Assembly: GCA_900552985.1 (NCBI GenBank)
Contig: USBP01000112.1
Coordinates: 1 to 5,780, forward strand
Origin: an uncultured Oscillospiraceae bacterium
GTDB taxonomy: Bacteria; Bacillota; Clostridia; Oscillospirales; Acutalibacteraceae
Direction: 5' to 3'
DNA: 5,780 bases
How positions within the stretch are numbered: position 1 is the stretch's first letter; each line of letters starts with the position of its first letter. A program made the position numbers and the translations under genes. The notes beneath the pieces were generated by a model. It ran no database searches. It was not told the DNA's origin and worked only from the letters and a program-made list of their open reading frames with translations. Below, piece by piece: positions 5,693 to 5,780 of the stretch.

Positions 5693-5713
5693 CTGATTAA
5701 TTGATAAAATCAG
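5693..5713. promoter_or_regulatory. Inverted repeat CTGATT-N9-AATCAG across the start of transcription
   Basis: CTGATT (5693-5698) and AATCAG (5708-5713) form a 6-bp inverted repeat that overlaps the -10 box and the expected transcription start. It is the second copy of the arrangement at 1435-1457. It is a candidate operator; confidence is limited because the spacer length is not conserved. Confidence 0.35.
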
Positions 5714-5740
5714 TATAAAACCCCAGAAGCTCCCTGTCAA
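5712..5740 (-). promoter_or_regulatory. SigA-type promoter of the small membrane protein gene
   Basis: On the minus strand TTGACA (5735-5740) and TATACT (5712-5717) are 17 bases apart. The expected start is near 5705, giving a leader of about 48 bases. The flanks match the promoter at 1456-1484: TTTCTTGACA upstream and TATACTGATTTTAT downstream occur in both, while the spacers differ. Confidence 0.85.
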
Positions 5741-5780
5741 GAAATACCTCGAATTCCGGCAAATCCATAAAAAAGCGCGC
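5741..5780. other. Right edge, no gene visible
   Basis: These 40 bases lie upstream of the promoter at 5712-5740. No open frame, Shine-Dalgarno site or stem is evident before the window ends. Confidence 0.5.

Overview
The window looks like chromosomal DNA of a Gram-positive bacterium of the Bacillota, most likely a clostridial (gut-type) anaerobe. The basis is purine-rich Shine-Dalgarno sites close to the starts, near-consensus TTGACA-17-TATACT promoters, a lipoprotein with a Gram-positive-style lipobox, and some TTG start codons. No species can be named from the sequence alone. Every gene I can support reads on the minus strand, so transcription runs from high to low coordinates. No rRNA, tRNA, transposase, integrase or CRISPR array is visible.

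Layout, in transcription order. (1) 5268-5657 encodes a small four-helix membrane protein of unknown function, with its own near-consensus promoter at 5712-5740. (2) 4964-5267 is an AT-rich control region. It holds a strong promoter with an A/T-rich upstream tract, a leader of about 130 nt, a possible 30-codon leader peptide, and segments that could pair alternatively near the ribosome-binding site of the next gene. (3) 4433-4963 encodes a secreted, cysteine-free, Trp/Tyr-rich protein of unknown family. (4) A strong intrinsic terminator at 4373-4420 sits just before the next ribosome-binding site. (5) 3453-4361 encodes a lipoprotein, 2844-3452 an ABC ATPase, and 1655-2857/2863 an FtsX/MacB-type ABC permease. 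These three are tightly packed: TAA directly abuts ATG at the first junction and the reading frames overlap at the second. (6) A 14-bp hairpin terminator at 1559-1590 closes this operon. (7) A second near-consensus promoter at 1456-1484 drives a calcineurin-like metallophosphoesterase that runs off the left edge of the window.

The most interesting content is the unit at 1655-5128: a strongly expressed secreted protein, an attenuating terminator, then a lipoprotein-ATPase-permease module. The order resembles small exported-bacteriocin loci that carry their own ABC transporter (the lactococcin 972 type is the closest layout known to me), but I see no sequence motif that proves such a function. 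The transporter could remove, sense or confer protection against the secreted protein or another envelope-active compound. This unit looks more A+T-rich than the phosphoesterase gene on its left, which would fit a cargo cassette between ordinary genes.

A second pattern is shared by the two genes flanking this unit. Both have nearly identical promoter cores and the same CTGATT/AATCAG inverted repeat across the transcription start, which suggests shared regulation.
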